This document shows, piece by piece, positions 16,881 through 24,398 of a stretch of 36,171 bases of DNA; the stretch's first letter is position 1; every line of letters starts with the position of its first letter. The stretch covers positions 1 through 36,171 of the forward strand of contig URWB01000004.1 of NCBI GenBank assembly GCA_900551415.1, given 5' to 3'. The translations under genes and the position numbers were made by a program. Below the pieces are notes generated by a model. It saw only the letters and a program-made list of their open reading frames with translations. It ran no database searches and was not told the DNA's origin. The stretch is from an uncultured Eubacteriales bacterium. Its GTDB lineage: Bacteria; Bacillota; Clostridia; Peptostreptococcales; Anaerovoracaceae.

Positions 16881-16920
16881 CCTTTCTCCTCCTTACATGA
16901 ATAACTCAAATTTACCCCCT

Positions 16921-16980
16921 GAAAGGTTACAAAAAAATTAAAATTATTTAAGGAATTTGTATGTTTCTTGTAAACCTTTC
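16921..16980. promoter_or_regulatory. Inverted ECF-type -35-like elements between the sigma gene and nadE
   Basis: GAAAGGTTAC (16921-16930) and GTAAACCTTTC (16970-16980) form an inverted pair 39 bp apart in an AT-rich stretch. Read outwards, each gives TGTAA(A)CCTTTC, similar to the AAC-containing -35 boxes of ECF-dependent promoters, one pointing to the sigma gene and one to nadE. A matching -10 is not clear. The rest of the 16881-17219 gap shows a strong nadE promoter and no gene. Confidence 0.4.
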
Positions 16981-17107
16981 GCCTTTAACCTATATAGTAT
17001 AGCAAAAAAAAATGGAAAATGCAAGAGCATGAGGAAATTGCCCGCGAAACTGCCGCAGACTTATCACACGCGCGGCGCGCCTTGCGGCGATTTTCACTTC
17101 TTTTTTG

Positions 17108-17136
17108 TAGACGATGAAAACAGAAGGGTGTATAAT
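17108..17136 (+). promoter_or_regulatory. Vegetative promoter of nadE
   Basis: TAGACG (17108-17113) and TATAAT (17131-17136) with a 17-base spacer. The ribosome site AAAAGGAG precedes the ATG at 17220. Confidence 0.65.
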
Positions 17137-17219
17137 AAAAATGTATTTTGATTTTGTGAAGGCTCAAAAGATAAAGAAGGATTTGGAAATATAGAACAAC
17201 ATAAAAAGGAGATACTGAC

Positions 17220-17966
17220 ATGAGTTTTGACGCGAAAAAAGTAAAAGATGAAGTTGTCGCATGGATTCGCGACTGGTTCGAAGAAAACGGCAAGGACTGC
17301 AACGCTGTGGTCGCGGTTTCCGGCGGCAAGGACAGCTCGGTTGTCGCCGCGCTCTGCGTGGAGGCGCTTGGCAAGGAGCGCGTACTCGGCGTATTGCTCC
17401 CAAAAGGGGAACAGTTTGACATCAATGTTTCGCAGGCGCTGGTCGCGCATCTGGGAATCAGAAACTATACGATCAATATCAAGGATTGCTACGATGGACT
17501 GGTGAATGAACTGAACGCGCAGCTCGGCGAGCAGAATATCCAGCCGCAGACCATCACGAATCTTCCGGCGCGTCTGCGGATGGCGGCAACCTATGCGGTC
17601 GCGCAGTCCAACAACGGCCGCGTGGCGAACACCTGCAATTTGTCGGAGGACTGGGTCGGCTACGCGACCAGATATGGCGACGGCGCAGGGGATTTCAGCC
17701 CACTTTCGCGCCTGACTGTGCAGGAAGTCAAGGCAATCGGCAGAGAACTCGGTCTGCCGGCGATGTTCGTGGACAAGGTGCCGATTGACGGTCTGCAGCC
17801 AAAGACGGACGAAGAAAATCTCGGCTTCACCTATGCGGTGCTTGACCGCTATATTCGCACCGGCGAGATCGATGATCCGGAAGTGAAGGCGAGAATTGAC
17901 CATTTGCACGCGATCAATCAGTTCAAACTCAAATATATGGATTGTTTCGAGTACAATCCGCAATAG
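17220..17966 (+). CDS. nadE: NH3-dependent NAD+ synthetase
   Basis: Converts nicotinate adenine dinucleotide to NAD+ using ATP and ammonia in the cytoplasm. The 248-residue length fits the ammonia-only form without a glutaminase domain. The ATP-pyrophosphatase P-loop is SGGKDSS at residues 34-40 (often SGGIDSS or SGGVDSS). The family stretches NLSEDWVGYATRYGDGAGDFSPL and KVPIDGLQPKTDEENLGFTY follow. It stands alone between a promoter and a terminator, so it is likely monocistronic. NAD kinase lies elsewhere in this window at 32835. Confidence 0.93.
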   Translation: MSFDAKKVKDEVVAWIRDWFEENGKDCNAVVAVSGGKDSSVVAALCVEALGKERVLGVLLPKGEQFDINVSQALVAHLGIRNYTINIKDCYDGLVNELNAQLGEQNIQPQTITNLPARLRMAATYAVAQSNNGRVANTCNLSEDWVGYATRYGDGAGDFSPLSRLTVQEVKAIGRELGLPAMFVDKVPIDGLQPKTDEENLGFTYAVLDRYIRTGEIDDPEVKARIDHLHAINQFKLKYMDCFEYNPQ

Positions 17967-18034
17967 AGACAGCATCGCATGTCCGCGCAGCAAAGACTTG
18001 CGGCTCATCGCGGCGCGATTCGGTAAGAAGATAA

Positions 18035-18071
18035 GGGCGGTCCGGCAGGTTAGCGAGGGACCGCCCGTTTT
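18035..18071 (+). terminator. Terminator of nadE
   Basis: GGGCGGTCC (18035-18043) pairs with GGACCGCCC (18058-18066), followed by G and five T. Confidence 0.85.
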
Positions 18072-18117
18072 TGTGGTGTGCGCCCTGCGGCGGGGCACGC
18101 GATTTGTCAGAATTTCT

Positions 18118-18147
18118 TAAGAATCGCGCGCGCGGTTTTGTAAGAAT
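18118..18147 (+). promoter_or_regulatory. Direct TAAGAAT half-sites upstream of the response regulator
   Basis: TAAGAAT occurs at 18118-18124 and 18141-18147, 23 bp apart on the same face of the helix; the first lies in the palindrome TTCTTAAGAA. OmpR-type regulators bind such direct repeats, so autoregulation is plausible. No clear -10 is visible between the second copy and the ATG. Confidence 0.35.
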
Positions 18148-18190
18148 TGGGTGATAGGATGGGAGTATCAGCCGGAAAGGAACAGAGGAT

Positions 18191-18934
18191 ATGACAGATA
18201 CGACAGATACGATGAACAGGATCAATATTCTGGTTTGCGATGATGACAAGGAGATCGCAGGCGCGATTGAAATTTATCTTCGCAACGAGGGATATCAGGT
18301 TTTTAAGGCCTATGACGGCGCGGAGGCACTGCGTGTCGCGCGGGAACAGCCGTTGCATCTGATCATTATGGATATCATGATGCCAAGGATGGATGGCATA
18401 CAGGCAACCATGAAAATCCGAGAAGAAAAAAACATCCCGATCATCATGCTTTCCGCAAAATCCGAAGATTATGACAAGATTATCGGACTGAACGTCGGTG
18501 CGGACGATTATGTCACCAAGCCGTTCAATCCGCTGGAGCTGGTCGCGCGGGTCAAGTCGCAGCTGCGGCGTTATGTGCGTCTGGGGAGTATCGATGGCAA
18601 GGCCGGACAAAAGGCGTCCGAACAGAGAGAAGGGGTATATGCCACAGGGGGACTGGTTGTCGATGACAAGCAGAAAATCGTGAGCATGGACGGACAGCCG
18701 GTTGCGGTGACGCCGATCGAGTTCGGAATCCTGTGCTATCTGACGCGGCACGCGGGGCGCGTGTTCAGCATCGAGCAGATTTATGAAGCGGTGTGGAATG
18801 AACCGGCGTACAATCCGGAAAATACGGTTGCTGTACATATCCGACGCATTCGGGAAAAGATCGAGATCGACCCCAAAAATCCGCGCTATCTGAAGGTCGT
18901 CTGGGGCATCGGCTATAAAATGGAAAAAATATAG
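18191..18934 (+). CDS. OmpR/VanR-type response regulator
   Basis: A 247-residue two-domain regulator. The receiver domain (about 12-128) has the acidic pocket CDDDKE, the phosphoacceptor Asp in MDIMMPRMDG, the switch Ser in MLSAKSED and the Lys in VTKPFNPLEL. A linker (GSIDGKAGQKASEQREG) leads to a winged-helix DNA-binding domain (about 155-247: VDDKQKIVSMDG ... NTVAVHIRRIREKIE ... VVWGIGYKME). The start is ATG 18191 with AGAGG upstream; ATG 18221 is an alternative that gives a more usual length. The cognate kinase follows 85 bases later. The closest named types are VanR-like, but target genes are unknown. Confidence 0.92.
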   Translation: MTDTTDTMNRINILVCDDDKEIAGAIEIYLRNEGYQVFKAYDGAEALRVAREQPLHLIIMDIMMPRMDGIQATMKIREEKNIPIIMLSAKSEDYDKIIGLNVGADDYVTKPFNPLELVARVKSQLRRYVRLGSIDGKAGQKASEQREGVYATGGLVVDDKQKIVSMDGQPVAVTPIEFGILCYLTRHAGRVFSIEQIYEAVWNEPAYNPENTVAVHIRRIREKIEIDPKNPRYLKVVWGIGYKMEKI

Positions 18935-19019
18935 CGAGCACCGCGCGGACAAAGGGGCGGCATGATCCTGCCGGCTGTAAAAAGCTTGAAACACAAAAAG
19001 GAGTATGAAGGAGTATAAA

Positions 19020-21044
19020 ATGGAAGCAAAAATCGGAAACGCGCGCGGATCGCGGACGCTGAACGGTATCCTATGGATTTTGTCAGTCCTAAGCGGAACC
19101 ATGCTGGGAATTGCCGGAAGTTTCGCGGTGGCGGTCAGCGCGATGAGCGATTACAGGCAAATGTACAATCAATGGATCGGGATGGATACGGAGATCACGT
19201 CAAAGGAGGCACAGGAGAACCTGGCATGGATCGAGAACAGTCCATGGGTGGTATATTTTGCGGATGAAAACGCGCAGTCGGATCTTTTGAGCTGGCTGCT
19301 GCTCGCGTTGGTGGCGCTGGCCATCGTGTTTTGCGCGGCGCTGATCATCCTATGTGTGCAGACGGGACGCCTGGGACGCGCAGATGACGGCAGCATACAA
19401 CTGAATCGTTTTGATCGTGTCTGGTCCGAGGTGCTGCTTCTCCTCGGCGGCGGCGCCGCCGGCGGCGCGGTGGCACTGGCTGTGCCGATGTACGCGATAT
19501 GGTTTCGCATCAACATCAAGGGTGTTTACACGCCGACGCATCCGAGCGATTATGTGTTCGGACCAAGCAATACGGCGATCTGGATCCTTTGCATCAGCGG
19601 CATGGCGGTCTGCATCTTGCTGGCATTGCTCTGCTTCGTGTCTTTGGTCAAGAAGCTTAAGGCGCGTATGTTCTGGGAAAAATCTTTCTTCGGCGGCATT
19701 GCGCTGTCGATCTACCGCGGGATTGCGTCCAGTGACAAGACCATGGTGAAAGTCATGGCACTTTTGATTGGCGGCATGCTGCTCTCCATGACATGGTTTG
19801 GCGCGGTGCTTGTGCTGGCTGCGGTAATCCTTTGCATACCGAGATTAGTCAGACAGTTTACGGAAATTCGCGGCGGCGTCAGAGAGGTGAAAAGCGGCAA
19901 TCTCGCCTATCGGATTCCGGTCGAGACGGATCGCAGGGGAAATGTCGGCGAGCTGGGCAGGCTGGCGGCGGACATCAATGAGATTTCGCAGGCGTCGAAT
20001 CTGGCGGTGCAGAACGAACTCAAAAATCAGCGCATGAAAACGGAGCTGATCTCCAATGTTTCGCACGATCTGAAAACGCCGCTGACATCGATGGTCTCCT
20101 ATATAGATCTGATGAAACAGGAAGGACTGGACAGTCCGCACGCGCCGGAGTACTTGGAGATTCTCGATGAAAAAACGCAGCGACTGCGGGTTCTGACGGA
20201 GGAACTCTTTGAGGCTGCCAAGGCCTCCAGCGGCGATATGCCGGTGCGCATGGAAGCGATTGATCTGGGGTCATTGATCAGCCAGAGCCTTGGAGAAATG
20301 AACGAGCGTTTGGCGGCGCGAAAGCTGGAGATCCTCGTGTCGAATCACTGCGCGCAGAGTACGCCGGTTATGAACACCACATGGAATCCGAAGGCAAGCC
20401 GTCCGGCAGGGGAGGAATGCGCGGAAGGAAACGTAAATGTCGCGCCTTTCGATGCCGCGTCTTTCGATGTCGCGTCTTTCGATGCCGCGCCTTTCGATGC
20501 CGCAGACGGTATGACAGAGGGAATGCGTGCAGGTGTGCAGGCTGCTGCAGCGGGCAGTATGGACGGCGCAGCAGTGTTTGATGACGGCGCAGCAGCAGGC
20601 ATAGCCTCCGCAGGACCGCGGGTTATGGCGGACGGGCAGCTCCTGTGGCGCGTTCTCGAAAATCTCCTCGGCAATGTCAGCAAGTACGCGCTGCCGGGCA
20701 GCCGCGTTTACCTCGACATCAGCAGCGTGAACCGTAAAGCAGGCAGTGCAGCAGGGACGACTGCATCTGCCGGATGCAGTACATCGGCTGGCACTGCATC
20801 GGCGGGAGCTGCAGCCAATGGTTTCGTACTGCTTGAGGTTAAGAACATATCCAGAGACCGTCTGAATATCTCCGCGGACGAACTCATGGAGCGCTTCAAA
20901 CGCGGCGATGAATCCCGCAACACCGAGGGCAGCGGTCTCGGTCTGGCCATCGCGCGTGACTTGACCAAACTGATGGATGGTGTCTTTGAAATCACCGTCG
21001 ACGGTGATCTCTTCAAAGCCTCCGTCCTGCTCAAACAGGCATAA
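19020..21044 (+). CDS. Multi-span sensor histidine kinase with low-complexity insertions
   Basis: A 674-residue kinase partnered with the upstream regulator. ATG 19020 is preferred because GAAGGAG lies six bases before it; ATG 19005 has GGAG only one base away. About six membrane spans lie in the first 275 residues, then a HAMP-like linker (REVKSGNLAYRIP), the H-box NVSHDLKTPLTS with His349, the N-box ENLLGNVSKYA near 545 and the G-box DESRNTEGSGLGLAI near 630. Between H- and N-box about 95 extra low-complexity residues are inserted, including four FDAAS-type repeats. Between N- and G-box lies a 25-residue Ala/Ser/Gly/Thr insert. Catalytic motifs stay intact, so it should be active. VanS-like kinases normally lack both inserts. 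Confidence 0.9.
   Translation: MEAKIGNARGSRTLNGILWILSVLSGTMLGIAGSFAVAVSAMSDYRQMYNQWIGMDTEITSKEAQENLAWIENSPWVVYFADENAQSDLLSWLLLALVALAIVFCAALIILCVQTGRLGRADDGSIQLNRFDRVWSEVLLLLGGGAAGGAVALAVPMYAIWFRINIKGVYTPTHPSDYVFGPSNTAIWILCISGMAVCILLALLCFVSLVKKLKARMFWEKSFFGGIALSIYRGIASSDKTMVKVMALLIGGMLLSMTWFGAVLVLAAVILCIPRLVRQFTEIRGGVREVKSGNLAYRIPVETDRRGNVGELGRLAADINEISQASNLAVQNELKNQRMKTELISNVSHDLKTPLTSMVSYIDLMKQEGLDSPHAPEYLEILDEKTQRLRVLTEELFEAAKASSGDMPVRMEAIDLGSLISQSLGEMNERLAARKLEILVSNHCAQSTPVMNTTWNPKASRPAGEECAEGNVNVAPFDAASFDVASFDAAPFDAADGMTEGMRAGVQAAAAGSMDGAAVFDDGAAAGIASAGPRVMADGQLLWRVLENLLGNVSKYALPGSRVYLDISSVNRKAGSAAGTTASAGCSTSAGTASAGAAANGFVLLEVKNISRDRLNISADELMERFKRGDESRNTEGSGLGLAIARDLTKLMDGVFEITVDGDLFKASVLLKQA
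20441..20500 (+). repeat. Four 15-bp in-frame tandem repeats in the histidine kinase gene
   Basis: Units of 15 bp start at 20441, 20456, 20471 and 20486, each a variant of CGCGYCTTTCGATGY, encoding A(P/S)FD(A/V). Copy-number change would keep the frame. Confidence 0.9.
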
Positions 21045-21069
21045 GCGGTATCTTGTATGATGCGTATGA

Positions 21070-21108
21070 ACCGCCGTACGCTGCAGCTTGCAGCGTGCGG
21101 CGGTTTTG
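21070..21108 (+). terminator. Terminator of the two-component operon
   Basis: A 16-bp stem (21070-21085 with 21089-21104, one G-T pair) with a three-base loop, followed by TTTTG. The T-run is short but the stem is very stable. Confidence 0.75.
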
Positions 21109-21150
21109 TACGCGGGCGTGTATCCTTTCAGATGTAGGGTACGGGCTGCG

Positions 21151-21176
21151 GTGGGGTGATGGGACGATAGGCATGG
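21151..21176 (+). repeat. 26-bp direct repeat, left copy
   Basis: GTGGGGTGATGGGACGATAG-GCATGG is identical to 22694-22719, and similarity continues a few bases (CTCGAAA against TTCGGAA). The two copies bracket the sigma/M23 gene pair, each lying about 45-85 bp after a terminator. The gap 21109-21335 otherwise holds only a candidate promoter, TGAAAA-17-GATAAT, ending at 21303. Confidence 0.85.
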
Positions 21177-21335
21177 CTCGAAAGAGATCGAGTGATTTTT
21201 TGGAGACGCGCGAGGATGTCGTGGGGCGGGGGCATGCCGGGCGGAGAGATTTTCTTAAAAAAATGGGAGTGGAGTGAAAAAAATCGGTGGGATCATGGAT
21301 AATACCTATGAAAAGCTTTTCGAGGGAGAAAGTCA

Positions 21336-21815
21336 ATGTTAAGTACGGAAGAGTTCAAGCGGTGTGCGCAGGAGTACATGGACATGGTTTTTCGTGTGGC
21401 GTTCAGCTGTCTGCGGTCGCAGGCGGATGCGGAGGATGTCACGCAGGAGGTGCTGCTGCGCCTATATGAGACGGACTATGTTTTTGAGAGCCGGGCGCAT
21501 ATCAAAAACTGGCTGGTGAAGGTCACCTATAACGAGTGCCGCAAATTTTGGCGGCGCTTATGGCGCAGACACGAAAACATCGATGACTATGCGGAGCAGC
21601 TTGCGTTTGAAGAGGCGGACTGTCAGGATCTGTTTACGGCGGTGATGAAACTGGATCGGACCAAGCGGATCGTGGTGGTGCTGTATTATCTGGAGGGGTA
21701 TCAGATACAGGAGATCGCAGGGATCTTGAAGATTCCACCGGGGACGGTGGGGACGCGGCTGGCGCGTGCGAGAAAGGAACTCAGAAAGTACTTGGAGGAA
21801 GAGGTATCCGTATGA
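21336..21815 (+). CDS. ECF RNA polymerase sigma factor (second)
   Basis: A 159-residue sigma factor with region 2 (MDMVFRVAFSCLRSQADAED, VTQEVLLRLY, HIKNWLVKVTYNECRKFWRR) and region 4 (LDRTKRIVVVLYYLEGYQIQ, then IPPGTVGTRLARARKELR). The composition resembles SigV/SigM-like factors of Firmicutes. The ribosome site GAGGGAGAAAG precedes ATG 21336. Its stop overlaps the start of the M23-domain gene by four bases, so that protein is probably its regulator. The pair is bracketed by the 26-bp direct repeats. Confidence 0.92.
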   Translation: MLSTEEFKRCAQEYMDMVFRVAFSCLRSQADAEDVTQEVLLRLYETDYVFESRAHIKNWLVKVTYNECRKFWRRLWRRHENIDDYAEQLAFEEADCQDLFTAVMKLDRTKRIVVVLYYLEGYQIQEIAGILKIPPGTVGTRLARARKELRKYLEEEVSV

Positions 21816-22564
21816 GTGATAAGGAAAAAATGAAGAAGGCCTTTCAGAACCTGAAAGCTCCGGAGGATACTCTGGAAAGGGTAATGGAAACCATGAGACG
21901 AAAAGAACTGAGAGAAAATATGCGAAGCGGACAGAGTGTGCGAGTTGGACAGAGCGTGCGGACGAAGCGGCTGACGCTGGCCCTTGTAGCTGTGTTGGTT
22001 CTGGCTTTGGGCTGCGGCAGTGTTTATGCGGTCAAAGGGTTCAGCCTCGATGCACTGTTTGGGCAGCCGGATGCAAAGGCAGAGTTGGGCGCTGCGCAGC
22101 AGGCGCCGGGCATGGGTGCAGCCATCGATACTGACATGGATGCAGCACGCGGGTCGGGAGTAGGCGCTGATGCCGACATGAATGCTGATGCAGAGGTGAA
22201 CACGTCGTTCAAAATCAGCTGTCCGTTCGCCTTTGAGAATCCGTATGTGGAAAATGCCGAGGCGCATGACGGTGTGGACTTTGTCGCAGATCGAGGCACG
22301 CCGGTGCTGGCGGCGGCTGACGGCAAGGTGCGGACTGCGGCGTTCAGTGCTTCGCTCGGAAACTATGTCGTGATCGATCACGACAGCGGTTTCAGCACGG
22401 TCTATGCGTGTTTGGCAGAGGCGCAGACCGCGGCAGGTGACGAGGTCAGCGCCGGAACGCAGATCGGGACTGTTGGCAGCAGCGGCATGGCCACCGGCCC
22501 GCATCTGCATCTGGAGCTTTGGCTGGATGATGCGCCGATCGATCCGGTGCCGTATATGATGTAA
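21812..22564 (+). CDS. Anti-sigma-like N-terminus fused to an M23 (LytM) peptidase domain
   Basis: A 250-residue membrane protein in the anti-sigma position. Residues 1-35 (KMKKAFQNLKAPEDTLERVM) look like the short helical sigma-binding region of ECF anti-sigma factors. A span lies at about 52-72 (LALVAVLVLALGCGSVYAV). A low-complexity linker rich in Ala, Asp, Met and Gly follows (about 85-130), then an M23 domain at 135-250 with the zinc ligands of the family: H152 and D156 in AHDGVDF and H231/H233 in GPHLHLEL. The GNYVVIDH and GTQIGTVGSSG turns are also typical. A lytic or peptidoglycan-sensing role outside the membrane is inferred. A doubled GQSVR (residues 40-50) is another small in-frame repeat. 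Confidence 0.85.
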   Translation: MSDKEKMKKAFQNLKAPEDTLERVMETMRRKELRENMRSGQSVRVGQSVRTKRLTLALVAVLVLALGCGSVYAVKGFSLDALFGQPDAKAELGAAQQAPGMGAAIDTDMDAARGSGVGADADMNADAEVNTSFKISCPFAFENPYVENAEAHDGVDFVADRGTPVLAAADGKVRTAAFSASLGNYVVIDHDSGFSTVYACLAEAQTAAGDEVSAGTQIGTVGSSGMATGPHLHLELWLDDAPIDPVPYMM

Positions 22565-22574
22565 TATGACTGTG

Positions 22575-22611
22575 GCCCGTACCTTTGGGAGAGGATGGAG
22601 GTACGGGCTTT
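22575..22611 (+). terminator. Terminator of the sigma/M23 operon
   Basis: GCCCGTACCT (22575-22584) pairs perfectly with AGGTACGGGC (22599-22608), followed by TTTGCCTT. The T-run is short. Confidence 0.7.
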
Positions 22612-22693
22612 GCCTTGGGGTTTAGCGAAAGCATGGAGTTGCCGCTTGGGTTGCTTGATGCAATCAACGAGGCAACCGCTCCATTTCGTGTTC

Positions 22694-22719
22694 GTGGGGT
22701 GATGGGACGATAGGCATGG
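22694..22719 (+). repeat. 26-bp direct repeat, right copy
   Basis: Identical to 21151-21176. It lies in the 590-bp gap before the nitroreductase gene. Confidence 0.85.
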
Positions 22720-23091
22720 TTCGGAAATGGCTGCTTGCAAGAATCCTGCATAGTGTGCATCTTTTGCGGATTTGTGGCTCAAAAATGTATAGCCGAATGT
22801 CGGTTTTGTCGAAGATCTGCTTTTGCATACCATTAAGGCTTAGATTTTACGGAGATCAGACGTTTACAGGATAAAATGCCCTATGGATTTGCATGAATTA
22901 TTTCACAAATTGAAAAAAACCTTGCAACTATAAGAGAAACGGTGATCGGGCAACCCTTTCTTTTTTGATGTCTGATATTTTTGACGGGAAAGAGTCAAAA
23001 ATGTCCTACATTATGCAGGATTTTTTGCAGGTGCGTGTGAATGACGTGGTGCGCGGACGGGCGGGCATCGTAAACAAAACAAAAAGTGCGA
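22720..23091. other. Non-coding gap before the nitroreductase gene
   Basis: No reading frame with a ribosome site is seen. Visible structure: TTTTTGAC/GTCAAAAA hairpin (about 22977-23000) and CAACCCTTTCTTTTTT near 22951, a possible terminator tail. I looked for riboswitch-like motifs and found none that I can name. Confidence 0.5.
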
Positions 23092-23120
23092 TTGTCTAAA
23101 ACAGAAAAAGGTGATAGAAT
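23092..23120 (+). promoter_or_regulatory. Promoter of the nitroreductase gene
   Basis: TTGTCT (23092-23097) and TAGAAT (23115-23120), spacer 17 bases; AGAGAGGCG precedes ATG 23154. Confidence 0.65.
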
Positions 23121-23153
23121 GATTTTAGATTATCAAGAAAGAGAGGCGATACG

Positions 23154-23681
23154 ATGAATCAAGTATTGGACAATATGAAAACCAGACGGAGTGTTCGCAA
23201 ATTTACAACGGAACCGGTGCCGCAGGCACTGATTGACCAAGTGATCGAGGCGGGACTTTATGCCGCGAGCGGCAAGGGAGAGCAGGATGTAATCGTGATT
23301 CAGATCGCTGACCGCGCGGTGCGGGATAAGCTTTCCGTGATGAACCGTCAAATCATCGGCAGCTCGAATGAGAAACTAGATCCGTTTTACGGTGCGCAGA
23401 CAGTGCTGGTTGTACTGGCACGCAAGGACTGGCCGACGCATGTATATGACGGCAGTTTGGTGCTCGGCAACATGATGCTCGCCGCGCATGCGCTGGGACT
23501 TGGCAGCTGCTGGATCCACAGAGCAAAAGAGGAATTTGAGACGCCTTGGGGAAAAGAACTCCTGCAGTCTCTTGGCATTACCGAAGAATATGAGGGGATC
23601 GGGCATTGCATTCTCGGCTATGCGGACGGCGAAGCACCGAAAGCCGCGGCGCGTAAGGCAAACCGCGTGTACCAAATCTGA
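23154..23681 (+). CDS. Nitroreductase-family FMN oxidoreductase
   Basis: A 175-residue flavoprotein of the nitroreductase fold, expected to be a cytoplasmic homodimer using NAD(P)H. The FMN phosphate-binding signature MKTRRSVRKF is at residues 9-18, AGLYAASGKGEQ follows, and the SLVLGNMMLAAHALGLGSCW helix is typical; the C-terminal EGIGHCILGYADG completes the fold. The length is at the short end of the family. The physiological substrate cannot be told; nitro compounds, quinones or enones are all possible. It is monocistronic with its own promoter. Confidence 0.92.
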   Translation: MNQVLDNMKTRRSVRKFTTEPVPQALIDQVIEAGLYAASGKGEQDVIVIQIADRAVRDKLSVMNRQIIGSSNEKLDPFYGAQTVLVVLARKDWPTHVYDGSLVLGNMMLAAHALGLGSCWIHRAKEEFETPWGKELLQSLGITEEYEGIGHCILGYADGEAPKAAARKANRVYQI

Positions 23682-24032
23682 TTTTCAGATCAGCGCCTGC
23701 TTAAAGCGCGAAAGACTTGCGCCAAGTCGCGCCGCACTAAGTCGCGCCAAGTCGTGATGCTTCCTTATGGAGAAAATCGCAAAGCATTTCACTGTGGACT
23801 TGCGATATGAAAGCATTTTGAATCCACGCGTTATCAGGCGACAGCGAGCCACCGGCGTAACCCGCAGGAAATTGTCCGGGCCTGAACCGCAACAATCACA
23901 GCGCGCGAGACTGCGACAAGTCTTACATAAACACGCAGTATCTAGTAACAACGCGAAATAGCAATGCGCGCATGTAGGACAAGAATCTCTTGATCGAGAA
24001 CAACACTTGACATTAGAAAGCAAGAAGACGTG
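23682..24032. other. Non-coding stretch with AAGTCGCGCC repeats, upstream of a strong terminator
   Basis: AAGTCGCGCC occurs at 23724-23733 and 23739-23748, with AAGTCGTG following at 23749. No frame here has a ribosome site or a recognisable product. Because a strong terminator follows at 24033-24081, the stretch may produce an RNA of 300-350 bases, either the long 3' end of the nitroreductase message or a separate small RNA. I could not match it to RNase P, tmRNA, 6S or SRP RNA. Confidence 0.4.
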
Positions 24033-24081
24033 AGCCTGCTAAGAAAATGGAAAACCTATAGCAGGCTGCTTTCTTTTTTTG
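24033..24081 (+). terminator. Strong intrinsic terminator
   Basis: AGCCTGCT (24033-24040) pairs with AGCAGGCT (24060-24067). Outer GAAAGC/GCTTTC pairing is possible, and CTTTCTTTTTTT follows. Confidence 0.85.
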
Positions 24082-24094
24082 CATTTGCGAGGGT

Positions 24095-24172
24095 CTGCCG
24101 CGCGCCGCTTCTCTGCCTTTCACCCAGCCACGCGTGTTATGCGCGAACGGTTTCTCCTGCCGCGCGCCGCTT
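24095..24172. repeat. 16-bp direct repeat
   Basis: CTGCCGCGCGCCGCTT at 24095-24110 and 24157-24172, 62 bp apart, in a stretch with no plausible gene. The following bases to 24390 are purine-rich and show nothing I recognise. Confidence 0.7.
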
Positions 24173-24398
24173 TTTGATGCAGAACTATCAAAAAGATGTA
24201 ACGAAGCAGACGGTGAGAAGAAGAAAGCAAGAAAAAAAGAGGAATTATATTCCAAAGAATGTGCGTAGAACCAATAGAAACAAAAGAAGTATGTGAAGAA
24301 GAACAAAAATGTGGCGAACGCAGAAGAAATTCCAAGTTTTTCCTTGGCGTTTGGGCGGGTGCATGACATCTTTGGAGGAAAAAGGTGCTAAAATGGGA

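Noticed and set aside
22720..23091. Riboswitch upstream of the nitroreductase gene
   Set aside because: No core of a known class could be recognised; only short hairpins are present, and the promoter lies downstream of them.
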